Of a stretch of DNA of 64,000 bases, positions 22,218 through 34,100 are shown one piece after another. Position numbers and translations under genes: made by a program. Position 1 is the stretch's first letter. Each line of letters starts with the position of its first letter. Location: NCBI GenBank assembly GCA_963514095.1, contig OY741272.1, positions 29,395,148-29,459,147 on the forward strand, written 5' to 3'. Below the pieces are notes generated by a model. That model searched no databases and was not told the DNA's origin. It saw nothing but the letters and a program-made list of their open reading frames with translations. The DNA is from Eutrigla gurnardus (taxonomy: Eukaryota > Chordata > Actinopteri > Perciformes > Triglidae).

Positions 22218-22830
22218 CAGGACTGAGTCCTGGTCCTGGTCCTGTGGTTGCCGGGTGAGTCCGCCACCGGCCTCACGCCTCCTCCCAAAGGGACCCGAAA
22301 CTAACACAGCATAAGACACATGTGGGAGCAGTCAGGCCCCCGGACGTGATGTCATTTCCTGTTGATGGAGCAAGTCCATGTGTGTGTGTCTAAAAACTGC
22401 TGACTCGGCCGTCACCGGCATTCGATGTGAAGGCAACAGGACGACACTCACCTTTCTCAGGGGCGGCGTTCGTCTCCGTCGGCCTGGCAACCGTCGGCCT
22501 GGCAACCGTCGGCCTGACTCCATGCAGGCTGATCGACTACACAACGCTTATATGCAACAGTCTGGCTGTTTCCCCCTCGAGGCCTTAATTTCTATTTTCT
22601 AACTTCCAAAGTTCATCTCCATGGCGACCGTTCAGCGGCGCCGTCTCTCGCTGCTCCTTCCTCACATGTCGATTGATTGAAGTCAACGCCGACTGTGTTG
22701 TTGTTGATTCCAAGCTAAGCGTTCTAGCTAAGTTCATGTAGACGAGCATACGAGGTTTTTAGGTAACATTTATTTTTTTAATTCAGCCAAGAGAATGTGT
22801 TTAGTACGCCAGCGTGTCATTGTAGGTAAA
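22218..22830 (+). other. tmem170a 3' UTR, proximal part
   Basis: No coding exon recognised. It includes a 15-bp tandem (GTCGGCCTGGCAACC, about 3 copies) at 22476-22525. Short ORFs here match nothing known to me. Confidence 0.4.
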
Positions 22831-22839
22831 AAAAGAAAT

Positions 22840-23500
22840 GGAAGAGGGGCCGATATTCAGAGAAGAAAATCTGAATTTTCAAGATTAAAGTCGTAGATTT
22901 TATGAGAAAAATACCTGATAGTTTCTGAGATCGAAGCAGCAAAGAGATTATAAAATCATAAACTCCTCGAGGATGAATGTGATGATCTGTCGTCTCCTGC
23001 TGGACTACAAACCCCACGTGAGCCGAGCTGGACTACAAACCCCACGTGAACCGAGCTGGACTACAAACCCCACGTTAACCGAGCTGGACTACAAACCCCA
23101 CGTGAGCCGAGCTGGACTACAAACCCCACGTGAACCGAGCTGGACTACAAACCCCACGTTAACCGAGCTGGACTACAAACCCCACGTGAACCGAGCTGGA
23201 CTACAAACCCCACGTTAACCGAGCTGGACTACAAATCCCAGGTAACCTCCCTGTAGACGGAACCAGCGACATCCTTGCGTTGTAGTTCCTGATGCACCGA
23301 AGCGATGACCTCATCCAGACCAGGACGTTGCTTTCACCTGATTGGTCCAATTCTCAGTATTTTTCTCTGAAATTAACCATTTAAATCGCAGAAAATATCC
23401 AAGTTGTTTTTCTCGTAAATGTACGATTTTAATCTTGAAAATTCAGAGTTTTTTCTTGGAATATTTAACTCCCCGCCTCCGTTTTATAATTTTACCTACA
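22840..23500 (+). repeat. dispersed repeat E with an internal 28-bp minisatellite
   Basis: The flanks (TTAAAGTCGTA..., GAGATTATAAAATCATAAA, CCTGCTGGACTACAAA, CCTGATTGG) match a second copy at about 36485-36740. In this copy CTGGACTACAAACCCCACGT plus GAGCCGAG is expanded about 8.5 times at 22999-23235; the other copy has a single unit. Confidence 0.8.
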
Positions 23501-23579
23501 ATGTCGCTGATACGCTGTCGTACTTCAGGGTTGGGAGGATATTGATTGCAAAGAATATATATATATATATTTTTTTTGT

Positions 23580-23760
23580 CGCATTGTTTTAATGACTTCT
23601 TTACGTCTCCTTCTTTATGTCTCCTTCTTTACGTCTCCTTTACGTCTCCTTCTTAAGTCCCCTTCTTTACGTCTCCTTTACGTCTCCTTCTTAAGTCCCC
23701 TTCTTAAGTCCCCTTCTTTCCGTCTCCTTTTTTACGCCTGCTTCTTTCCGCAGTTGAGCA
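23580..23760 (+). repeat. CT-rich tandem (CTCCTTCTTTACGT type)
   Basis: Irregular repeats of CTCCTTCTTTACGT and CCCCTTCTTAAGT. No gene. Confidence 0.8.
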
Positions 23761-26230
23761 GCTGGTGGCTCGCAGATCGCATCAAAATATCGTGCATATA
23801 GTCACGAGTGACTTGGAAAAAAGACCTGACTAGCTAACAAGTCGCTAGAAAAATAAGAGCCTGTTTTAAAATACATTTTATTAATTAATTGATCTCTAGA
23901 AGGAGAACTTATGATTTATGATCATCTTATTTAAGATTATTTGATTGTTGTTCACTGAGAAAATGTCTTTACTTTCGACACAATATAAACATTTGTTTCC
24001 GTCGTTTGGTGACACTCATCTGATTTTTCTATGTATCATAAATGATTTCCAGGTTTTTGTAGTTTCCAGATGACCAAATGTGTTTTTCTGTGTACGGAGG
24101 CTCAGTGGTGTAACTGCTGCTTTTCATTTACATGTTTGTATTTTTATTTGTAAAAGTAAACCACGGAGCAGGCAACGACGCGGTGATTATTTCACACCGC
24201 CGCTGATGCCACGACTCTTCGGTTTTCTTTTAGCTTTTATTTCACATTTAATATTTGCATCGTTTGTCTTGATGAATATCTGCTTCTGATTTTTTATTTT
24301 ATTGTGAGGCTCATTTCCTCACCCTTCTACATGTCGACGCCCCCACACCATCGGCCAGGTTGCCATTAGCAACCATTTTGAGAAATTGGCAACCAGTTTT
24401 TAATAAACTTTTTTAAACGTATTTAAATGTTTCAGTTACAGTCAGAACCTGATAACGCTTCATGTTCAGAGATGATTTTGTGTACGAGGAAACTTGAATT
24501 CTGTAAAGTTTCTGATAAAACGGGTTATCTGGGAACACGGGATGGAACAATATATGGTTTTATCACTGATCGGGATCAAAAAAACACTAACAATAAGTTA
24601 ATCTTAGTTAAATTTCGGGATAATCGTGAATATTGTCAGGAGCAACTTGAAGAAGCTGATTAGCTAATCGTTGATATCGAGATATGACAAACAGAGCCTG
24701 ATTTAAAAAAAACAGGAAGTATTGTGTAATAAAAAAGTATTATTACATTTATTTATGCAGGGAGACTTTATGATTTATTATTACCGTATTTAAAATTGTT
24801 TATGTATTTTTCACTCAAACGTATCTTCACTTAAAAATATTTGATTCTTAAAATGTAAAGTGATAATCGTGAACGTCTACGGCAACAACCACTAACGGTT
24901 AGCGGATATCCCGATCATCGTTATCAAAAATCGGGAGGGGGATATTTGATTGATTATTATTATTATTATTTTAGAGCTCATACTGAAACTTGGTGCAGAT
25001 TGTTTTCCACGGTCCGTTTGGAAATATTGTTTTCCTACGTTCCCTGCTGATGACATCATCACCGTATTGATCCCCGGATTAGAGAGCAAACAGCTGATTT
25101 TCTAAACCTTCAAACCAAAGATGGTTGAATTATTCCTCCGGACATCACAAACTTCACTTCACTTCTTTTGAAGAAAAACAAACGGATCAAATTTTTTAAA
25201 GATGGTGATGTTGACCAGATCAGCCCCCGGGGCTCCAGCTGCTTTCTGGACGGCCTGCAAATACATGTTGTTGCATTTGTCCTGTAGATGACACATATTC
25301 AATATTATTATATTTGATCTTTATCCTTTAGTCATTTCCTCATCTAATTTCCAGCTGTTTGCTTGTTACAACAGCACTTATAGAGGCTAAGCCCCGCCCC
25401 TTCCTGTGTCCCCATGGGACCTTATTTCAGAAAAGATGATACACGTGTTTATTGATCCCATCTGAATTGTTCCCTGAACGCCACATCTGATGTTTGTCCG
25501 TTAGCTCGTCCTGCTAGCTAGCGAGCTAACGTGGCTACGCTCCATCACTAATGCTGACGTGTTAAAACATCGCTGTCTGTCGTCTGGATATTTTATTCAG
25601 CAGCTACTGAACATGTTTAAAAGGATGCTTTAACACACCAACGTAAAAATGCACATTTTATTTTGTACCTTTAACAGTGCTGTTTATCTTCATTGTTTCC
25701 TGGTTTCAGTATCATTTTGGTTTAAAACCATTTATTCACGTGTGAAAATCGAGTCTAGAGTATCTGCTGTAACAGAAGCGTTTATTTCCACATTCCCAGA
25801 CTGGTTTTTTGTTCCATTTTTACCAGATTGAAAATGTTTTAGACGTTGATTTTATTAGAGTAAATAAAGTGCCAATGGTTAATATTTTCATGTAATAAAA
25901 CATGTTTCAAGTATTATCTTGTGTTCTATCTTCACATCGTCGTACAGCCCAGATGTTTTTATACACATATACACATGTATACATACATATATATGTATGT
26001 ATATGTTTCTAATGGGCTGAAGAGGAGGGTGAGTGGATTACAGTCTGGTGAGTCTGCTGCTTGTAAACTGGATTACAACGTGACCGGCAGATGAACCCAT
26101 GACCTGTGTTTACCTGACGGTTTCTTCTTCGTTGGTGTTGCACTGTTGGGCGGTTGGTTTAATGAATATATATAGTTGTTGTATAGTTACAGCCTGTTGA
26201 ATATTGATCATTAACAGTGTAAACTGATCA
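23761..26230 (+). other. AT-rich non-coding stretch, probably tmem170a 3' UTR or spacer
   Basis: No recognisable exon on either strand. A 78-codon ORF (24427-24663) matches no family known to me and has no neighbouring splice partners. Several AATAAA motifs occur (near 24402 and at 25863-25868), any of which could end the tmem170a transcript. TTTATT at 26236-26241 would serve the opposing cox8 gene. Confidence 0.4.
25863..25868 (+). terminator. polyadenylation signal candidate for tmem170a
   Basis: AATAAA in AT-rich DNA, with a second AATAAA about 30 bases on. It lies 370 bases from the opposing cox8 signal. Confidence 0.35.
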
Positions 26231-26374
26231 CATATTTATTGGTTTGGTTCAGGAGCACTGATTTCACATCACAGTCAGAAGTGCAGAAACAATATGGAGG
26301 CAGGAAAACCGGCAGAAGGACGGAGCATGAGGCCGGCCGGGCTGCATCTTCATCTTCTTCTTCCTCCTCCTCCT

Positions 26375-27852
26375 CTACACCTTCTTCTTGTAGTCCTCCA
26401 GGTGAGCCAGGATCCAGCCGGAGGGACCCAAGATGGCCACAAACAGGACCGTCAGAGCGATCGCCTGCTCCTGAGGGTCACGGAGAGAAAACGCAGTTAC
26501 GTCTCCGGATTACTATGAATGTTCATGAATCTGTACAAGCAGAGAAACGTGACCTGCTGAAACTACCTCAAAGACACAAAGCTTCTCATGTTCTGGATCA
26601 ACATACTTTGTTCATCAAATTAATTTTGATGAAGTTTCTGCTCCTCAATTACATCACATTTTAACTGCTTTCAGACTGTAGATAGGAAGAGGACGTCGTC
26701 ATGGCGACACCTGTTGGTTCTAAAGCCTCCAGTTTGGCAATCTTGGCTTTTCTGAAAGAAGTGACCATATTTGGTCTGTGGAGGAGCGACGGGTGGATCT
26801 GATGAACCCGAGCAGCAGAGCCAGAGAGGAGTCGCCCCCTGGTGGCCAGCAGGGAGGATGCAGCTTTAAGGACCTTCAGCTTCACTTTTCAGAACCTGAT
26901 TGAAACTTGATTTCAGAAAAACAGATCTATTATTCTTATGATTCTTCTATTGTTAAATGCTGAGTCATTCCTTATCATCGTGTTCCTTCTATTCTCTGGT
27001 TGTTTGTCTTGATAAAGAAAAATCAGCTTTCTGCCTTTAGTTTTCTGATGATCTCCCCTCCTACCCGAGTCAGTAAGTAATGTTATAATGTCCTGGATTT
27101 GTTCCCTCAGTGAAGGAATGAATGAGACAAACTACAATAAGTGTCGGTTAATCAGACTGACTGTGATCTTCATCAAGGTCACTGACTTGGCACCTGATCA
27201 ACTGTTTTACATTCAGTTCTTCCTCAATAAAACCGGAGCAGGGTGGAGGTCTCCGGGGGTGGAGGTCTCCGCGGTCTCCGGGGTGGAGGTCTCCGCGGTC
27301 TCCGGGGTGGAGGTCTGTCTGAACACTTGTTCATCCTCCCACTTTGTTATTCATGTCCGAGCTGATAGCAGCGGCTACGTGTTGGACGTCGGCGGGATAA
27401 TGGCGCTGACGCACTACAGCCGCGAGTTAAACAATAACTTCCTTATAATAAAACATATAATAGCATGGTGCACAATAAGGTGAATTAATGTGTTTGATCA
27501 AATAGCTGGGTGCGCAATAACTATAATATTTATTTAGTTATTATAAATATATATATATATATATATATATGAGCATGCTGCTGGTGACGCATGTACGCGT
27601 AAAGTTTGGCGCAGTTTCCCCTCTAACCCATTTCAGGCCGAGATGCGCAGCAACGCGGAACAGCCGCTGTTACCGGTTAGTAACGACCCCCCTGTTGCTG
27701 CCGCGGGCGTGTGAGGTCAGTTACCGGCCCGGTCGTGAACTCACCCCACCACTGATTTCGTGCTTGGCAGGTTTGGATGAGAGATTCGCTGCTTGGAGCA
27801 GCTGCGTCCTCAGCGCGCTCCGGAAGAGCCGGGAGGCGGCAGGCAGAGACAT
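26375..27852 (-). CDS. cox8: cytochrome c oxidase subunit 8, mitochondrial (2 exons, 67 aa)
   Basis: Smallest nuclear-coded subunit of respiratory complex IV, one helix across the inner mitochondrial membrane. Exon 1 is 27852 down to 27745 (36 codons, GTGAGT donor). Exon 2 is 26470 down to 26375 (31 codons and TAG; acceptor CCCTCAG). Both are in phase 0 and give 67 aa, against 69 in human COX8A. Exon 1 encodes a typical import signal: MSLPAASRLFRSALRTQLLQ, arginine-rich with no acidic residue. Exon 2 encodes EQAIALTVLFVAIL, then the family signature GPSGWILAHLEDYKKK, with the membrane span at about 41-59. The frame is open upstream, but MSLP fits the family length. Whether it is the 8A or 8B paralogue cannot be settled by eye. 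The 1274-bp intron holds one unit of the CTCF-like composite repeat. Confidence 0.9.
26818..26895 (-). repeat. composite repeat copy D (one 70-bp unit, reverse)
   Basis: GAGTCGCCCCCTGGTGGCC at about 26828-26846, then the family head on its right (CAGCTTTAAGG, CTTCACTTTTCAGAA). Within the cox8 intron. Confidence 0.85.
27235..27320 (+). repeat. short GC-rich tandem (GGTGGAGGTCTCCGCGGTCT)
   Basis: About three imperfect copies within the cox8 intron. Confidence 0.7.
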
Positions 27853-28350
27853 AGCGACGGTCCGGGGATGAAGACGGCAACACGCGGGGCTTCTGCTGGT
27901 TCTGGAGCCGTTAATGTCCGTTCCTCCGGTATGAGCCAGACGCACTGAGGGACCGAGGGAAGGAGGCTGCTGGAGGTTTGTCCGCCCTCCGGTGGCGTCG
28001 GAATTTAATTGGCCCGTCGCACCTCCGGGTATATGACACCGTGTCCTCTTGTCCTCATGTCACCCTGACAGCCTCCAACTTCTATCAACACCCTCCCACA
28101 TTTATATTTATATATATATATATATACACACGTTGAAAATATATAGAAAATAATTATATATACATTTTACTAAAACATAAATATATAAAACAAATATACT
28201 CAATAGAAGAACAATATATATATATATACATATATATTTATGTTTATGTTTTTCTTGTATTTAGTACATTTCAGAGCCTGTACACTTTCACTTTTACTTG
28301 AGTAAAGAAGTTGAATCTCTTTGACTACTGGGGTGTTTTAGCTCGGTGTG
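27853..28350. promoter_or_regulatory. shared promoter interval of cox8 (-) and c11orf24 (+)
   Basis: The two genes appear to start head to head. The left part is CpG-rich beside cox8 exon 1; the centre (28090-28250) is an AT-rich run of ATAT repeats. Transcription starts were not mapped, and the c11orf24 leader exon on the right is itself inferred. Confidence 0.4.
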
Positions 28351-28533
28351 ACCAGCAGGGGCGGGAACACGCCGCGGATGAGTATGTGCTGCCGGAAATA
28401 AAGGCCGGAGAAGAAGAAGCGGTGTTGCTTACAGGAAGCGTTGAGTTCAGCCTGGGTACCTGCCCGTCTACCTGCTTGCCTGTCTGTCTCCCTCCTGCTT
28501 GTTGTGTTCACCGTATCCTCCAACACACCGCGG
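28351..28533 (+). other. c11orf24: candidate 5' untranslated exon of c11orf24
   Basis: GC-rich sequence ends in a strong donor, CGCGG then GTGAGT at about 28532. A good acceptor (TTGTCTTTGTAG) lies at about 31009, 165 bases before the coding ATG. The exon is inferred from these signals only. Confidence 0.4.
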
Positions 28534-29540
28534 GTGAGTCTCTGAGGTAGCCGGGCTAGCTGTAGTTAGCATGTTAGCGGTCGTATCAGGTGATCCAGGC
28601 AAACCAGCCTGGTGACAAAACGGCTAGTTAGCATGAGCTAGGCTACTATTTTGTTCTACTCTGTTCTCTCTTGTTGTCTTTACGCGAACTTCGGTTTAAA
28701 GCCACTCTTGTTTACTAGCAATGCTAGCAATTGTAGCATTTCACTCCTCCCGTAGGCGTCTGCGTGTTAGCTCCGTGCGCGGTGGTCTCCGTTAGCGGGT
28801 TAACAGTAGCTCAACTTTGGTGTCACTAACGGTTGTAGTTGGAGACTTCTACCTGATGTCTTTTTACATGGCTCGCGGTGGTTTAACGTGCACGTGGTGC
28901 GCGTGCTGGCTGCCCCTGCTCTCTACATTGTATGTGTTTGTTGAAGTCTCTTTATAGCCGGTTGGGTTAAATAGCCAGATTTCTGAATGGAGTCTGGTGC
29001 AGAGACGTTCCCGTCGTCATCGTGACTTCGTGACGCGGACTCCTCCACGTAGGCGTCTGCCCCGGACCTTTGGGTGTCGCGGGTCTGTTTACCTTTAGGG
29101 CAGGTCGCCGTGTGAAGAAAGCACGACCCCGATGACGTCACCGTCACGGCTCAGCAACTGCACGCGCTCTCCCGATTCACTTATAGAGCTATTTACCTCT
29201 GGACCCTTAAAAAATAGAGTACAGGACGAGAACACGCGCCTGGATGTCAGAGTCCCGACGTCAGAGGAGCAACGCGTCACAGCGCCACATAGTGGAGAGG
29301 GAACCAACGAGGCTCTTGGGTTCCCTTGGTTGCTTATGACACGGAGGTGTGTGCAACCCTCCCAAGGATATAAGACCGGCACTGACCCACCACCAAACCA
29401 GTCCTGGTGAGTCAGCTGTTGGTGTCCCTGGGGGATCTCCTCCGAGACCTGGACCAGGGCCTCAGTGAGCTCCCAGACAGTCTGTGGAGGTTTTGGCGCC
29501 GAACTGCATCCACACTCATGAGGTCGGGCTAGTCCTGGAT
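28534..29540. other. non-coding stretch, likely c11orf24 intron 1
   Basis: No recognised gene. A 152-codon minus ORF (29095-29553) matches no family I know and has no sign of splicing. The TTCTGAATGGAGTCTGGT at 28982 resembles part of the repeat at the window start. Confidence 0.4.
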
Positions 29541-29544
29541 CAGC

Positions 29545-30320
29545 AGGACCCACTTCACCAGGATGGACCCAGGACCTACTGCATCAGGAGGGACCCTGGA
29601 CCCATTGCACCAGGATGGACCCAGGATCCACTGCACCAGGATGGACCCAGGATCCACTTCACCAGGATGGACCCAGGACCTACTGCATCAGGAGGGACCC
29701 TGGACCCATTGCACCAGGATGGACCCAGGACCCACTGCACCAGGATGGACCCAGGACCCACTGCACCAGGATGGACCCAGGATCCACTTCACCAGGATGG
29801 ACCCAGGACCTACTGCATCAGGAGGGACCCTGGACCCATTGCACCAGGATGGACCCTGGACCCACTGCACCAGGATGGACCCTGGACCCACTGCACCAGG
29901 ATGGACCCAGGACCCACTGCACCAGGATGGACCCAGGATCCACTGCACCAGGATGGACCCAGGATCCACTGCACCAGGATGGACCTAGGACCCACTGCAC
30001 CAGGATGGACCCAGGACCCACTGCACCAGGATGGACCCAGGACCCACTGCACCAGGATGGACCCAGGATCCACTGCACCAGGATGGACCCAGGATCCACT
30101 GCACCAGGATGGACCCAGGATCCACTGCACCAGGATGGACCCAGGATCCACTGCACCAGGATGGACCCTGGACCCACTGCACCAGGAGGGACCCAGGATC
30201 CACTGCACCAGGATGGACCCTGGACCCACTGCACCAGGAGAGACCCAGGATCCACTGCACCAGGATGGACCCTGGACCCACTGCACCAGGAGAGACCCAG
30301 GATCCACTGCACCAGGAGAG
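29545..30320 (+). repeat. 26-bp minisatellite
   Basis: About 30 copies of CACTGCACCAGGATGGACCC plus AGGATC, with GGAGGG and CTGGAC variants. The 285-codon ORF on + and the 170-codon ORFs on - are repeat artefacts: several frames are open and periodic, and none has a unique domain. Confidence 0.97.
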
Positions 30321-30628
30321 ACCCAGTCAAGTGTATTTTAATTTCTAGTTTCCGTTAATGTTTCAGTGAAAGAAGCTCCACAATGTGATCCCTGGAGTAA
30401 AGAAACGTACGTTTCTATAAAATCATACACTTGTAGTAACGAACGTCATCTGTGTTGCATGGAGACGTCCACCAGATGGCGGTGGTCCCCCATGTTTGGT
30501 TTATGCTGCTTTCTGTCTGCTGTGGAAAAACCCTGAACATCACATTTCATAATAAAAGGCTGGATGCAGTTTGTTTGTAATGTAACAACGTGAGGCTCGT
30601 TATGCAGATTAATTAGTTTTTAAACTGA

Positions 30629-30955
30629 CCACCAGGGGGCGACTCCTCTCTGGTTGTATAGAAGTCTATGAGAAAATGGTCCTACTTCTCTCTGCTGGCC
30701 ACCAGGGGGCGACTCCTCTCTGGTTGTATAGAAGTCTATGAGAAAATGGTCCTACTTCTCTCTGCTGGCCACCAGGGGGCGACTCCTCTCTGGTTGTATA
30801 GAAGTCTATGAGAAAATGGTCCTACTTCTCTCTGCTGGCCACCAGGGGGCGACTCCTCTCTGGTTGTATAGAAGTCTATGAGAAAATGGTCCTACTTCTA
30901 TTTTACTTCTATGCTTTAGGGGGCGGGGCTTACCTGCTGATTGACAGGTTGCTGT
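30629..30955 (+). repeat. composite repeat copy E: four 70-bp units and short tail
   Basis: CCACCAGGGGGCGACT at 30629, 30699, 30769 and 30839, then a shortened tail with GGGGGCGGGGCTTACC and GATTGACAGG. + orientation. Confidence 0.95.
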
Positions 30956-31174
30956 GTAGAATGTGTTATCTCTTCCACGTCTCTCATGGCTGCCGTTTGT
31001 CTTTGTAGGTCTAGAGAGTGGATTTGGTTCCTCCTGCTCTCGGTCCTCCCATTTCAGCTGAGACCCCCCCCCCCCTCCCCCCGTGTGTGTGTGTGTGTGT
31101 GTAAATCCACTGTAGGCCGATGTGAGTGTGTAGTTTGAGGGTAGTGTGTGTTTGTGCGTGTTTGTGTGTCCGCC

Positions 31175-34100
31175 ATGTCCCTGTGTTCCTCAACGCTCCA
31201 GCCGAGTCCGGCGGCGTGTCTCCGCCTCCTCTGCCTCCTGCTGCTCCTCGCCGACGGCTCCTCCACGGTCCCCAAGAAGGACCTAGGCCCGGCTGAGTCC
31301 CAAACCCAGTTCACCACAACACAAGGTAACGAGCCAGCGTTCAAAATACAATATCAGATGTTGGTGTCACAATGATTCTCAGAGGAAATATCACTGTGAA
31401 GCTGTTAGAAACTGAGCTTCTTTTTTTTTATATTAAATATTTTATTCACACACTTTCTTTAAACTTTTGGAAAAAATTTTGTTCCTGCAAATAAAAGATG
31501 TTAAGCCTAGTTTATATTGGAAAAAGTTTGTCTTCCTTCTGACATTTCCAGCTTAACTGGAACATCGATGTCTCCATCGAGAGAACGACAGCTTTTCAAG
31601 TCACACAGGACGATATTTGATCCTCATCGTGGAGGAAAAGGTCTTGGATGTAGAATAAAGGTCTTGAAATGTGTGTTGTATGTGATGACATCTATGATAG
31701 AACAGAGAAAAGAAGATCTCCATATTTGAGGGACTGAAAACAGCATTTTCTGACATTTCTTTATGAAAAATGCCTTTTGATGATGAACAGATGATGAAGA
31801 TAGTTGGTGATTATATTTCTGTGGATCTGTTAGTGGAATTAGTTTTCCTTTCATTTGTGGTCCTTCTGTAAAAAGCTGTCTCCAAACATCATGTTGGTTG
31901 TTTAGAGGACAATAACATCTCATTTAATGTGATGAACAAGTGACATAATAAGTAGACTGAATACTGACCATTGGATTGATACAAAGATGGAGTTTACCAC
32001 AGCTGGAAGGGGCTGGAAAAGCATGGAAATGCACCTGGAAATGCTTGGAAAGTGCTTGAATTTGACTTTGGAGAAGGTGTTGGAACCCTGATAGCTCCTC
32101 CTCCAGTTGCGTTTTAGGAATCAAGGCGTCCATCCACGATGATGCGCTGTGATTGGATGAGATGAGGAGTCTCAAAATAGATCAGGAACACACTAGTTCC
32201 CTTCAACACAGGATTAACCAAGTCAGGTTTCTGTAAACCTGCGTCCTCCTGGTTGAGAACCAACGCTTTTCTCTACTGGTGTCGGTGGCTGGTTGTTTCC
32301 TCAGAGAGACGGGGCGCATGTTGTTGTTGTTGTTTGAATCTGAACTCCGGCAGCGACAACATGCGATAAATAAGCGATAAATCCTCATCAGTTAGAGTTC
32401 GAGTCAGACAAATTTGGGAGTTAAAGTGTGTAACACTCGGCCGGAGGGTCCGGCATGAAGCTCCGCGCTCCGGACACAACAAAGACTGTTCAAGAACTGG
32501 AAGAATGAGGCTCAGTGGCGTCGGAACGAAAACTACCAGACGTTTTTGGAGTTTTATCAGCTCTGGCTGCTGCTGCAACCGGAATCCCAAATTGGCCACT
32601 TCAGTAAATGCAGCATGAAAACTGTGGTTGTTAAAAAAACGCTCCGTCAGCAGTTCTGTTGACAGAACCACAACAAACAACGACAACACAAATTAGCATC
32701 TGCCCGAGGAGACAACCTCCAGTTCTGAAAAATGAAGCCGATGCTGAAGTGCCTTTTAAAGCTGCATTCTCTCTGCTGGCCACCAGAGGGCGATGCGTCT
32801 CTGGTTGTATAGAAGTCTATGAGAAAATGGTCCTACTTCTCTCTGCTGGCCACCAGGGGCCGACTCCTCTCTGGTTGTATAGAAGTCTATGAGAAAATGG
32901 TCCTACTTCTCTCTGCTGGCCACCAGGGGCCGACTCCTCTCTGGTTGTATAGAAGTCTATGAGAAAATGGCCCTGCTTCTCTCTGCTGGCCACCAGGGGG
33001 CGACTCCTCTCTGGTTGTATAGAAGTCTATGAGAAAATGGTCCTACTTCTCTCTGCTGGCCACCAGGGGGCGACTCCTCTCTGGTTGTATAGAAGTCTAT
33101 GAGAAAATGGTCCTACTTCTCTCTGCTGGCCACCAGGGGGCGACTCCTCTCTGGTTGTATAGAAGTCTATGAGAAAATGGTCCTACTTCTCTCTTGATGT
33201 ATTATCTCAGTAAACATTGTAAACATGGCCAGCCAACCACAAACCTTATTTCATGCTTGCTGTGGATTGACAGCTGAAGCCAACCAATGATGAACATACG
33301 AGGGCGGGACTCCGGCCGCGGGAGTGAAGGAGACGGAGACTGAAGGCTGAGTTATGCTTCCGCGTCGACACAACGCAAGGGGGCTTGCGGACCCCTTACG
33401 TCCTTGCGGACCCCCCTTACGTCCAACGCAAGGGCCTGACGTGCACCTCCCAAAAATCCTAGACGCGCGTCGAGGCGACGCAACACCAACGCAACGCCAA
33501 CGCAGCGGCATTGGCTGTGATTGGTCCGCTAACTACATCCGCTGGAGACCGCTATCCGGTTTCCACTCATAAACACCGCCATTTAAACTTTTAAAAGGCT
33601 ACTTTTATTGTTTGCACCTCGTTTTATTGTTTGCACCTTCTCGCTTTTGTACAAAGAAATAAAACACCAAGTTCTGAAAAAATGTGGATGTTTAAAGCCG
33701 GAAAGTAAAGAAATACGCTATAACGAGGCTACGACGATATACGTCAAGAGTCTCGGTCGGTCGGTCAGTCTTTACAAAAAACATAGCGCCCTTTCCCGGT
33801 GTGGCATTGAATTGCATTTCGACACGTAAACCCAACGCAGAACCATCACGGTCTCCCAGCAACTGCGTGGCCGTTGCGTGATCACTACGCGGAAGCATAA
33901 TCAGGCCTTGAGACGCAACATACGCAGCGGGGAAATCAAAAAGAAAGAGAGAAAAGTGAGACGAATGCGGCCGGTGGCGGTGCCGAATCTGATTTGGTGC
34001 CAAAACAATCATCCTCCATTATTTGGAGGTATTTTGGATTTAATAACGATGATGTGAACCAGAGCGAGGTGTTGTGCAGGTCGTGTTCGGCGTGTATTGC

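Noticed and set aside
29484..30358. ORFs of 285 and 247 codons (+) and 165-170 codons (-)
   Set aside because: The 26-bp array lacks stops in several frames on both strands; no unique domain or conserved start.
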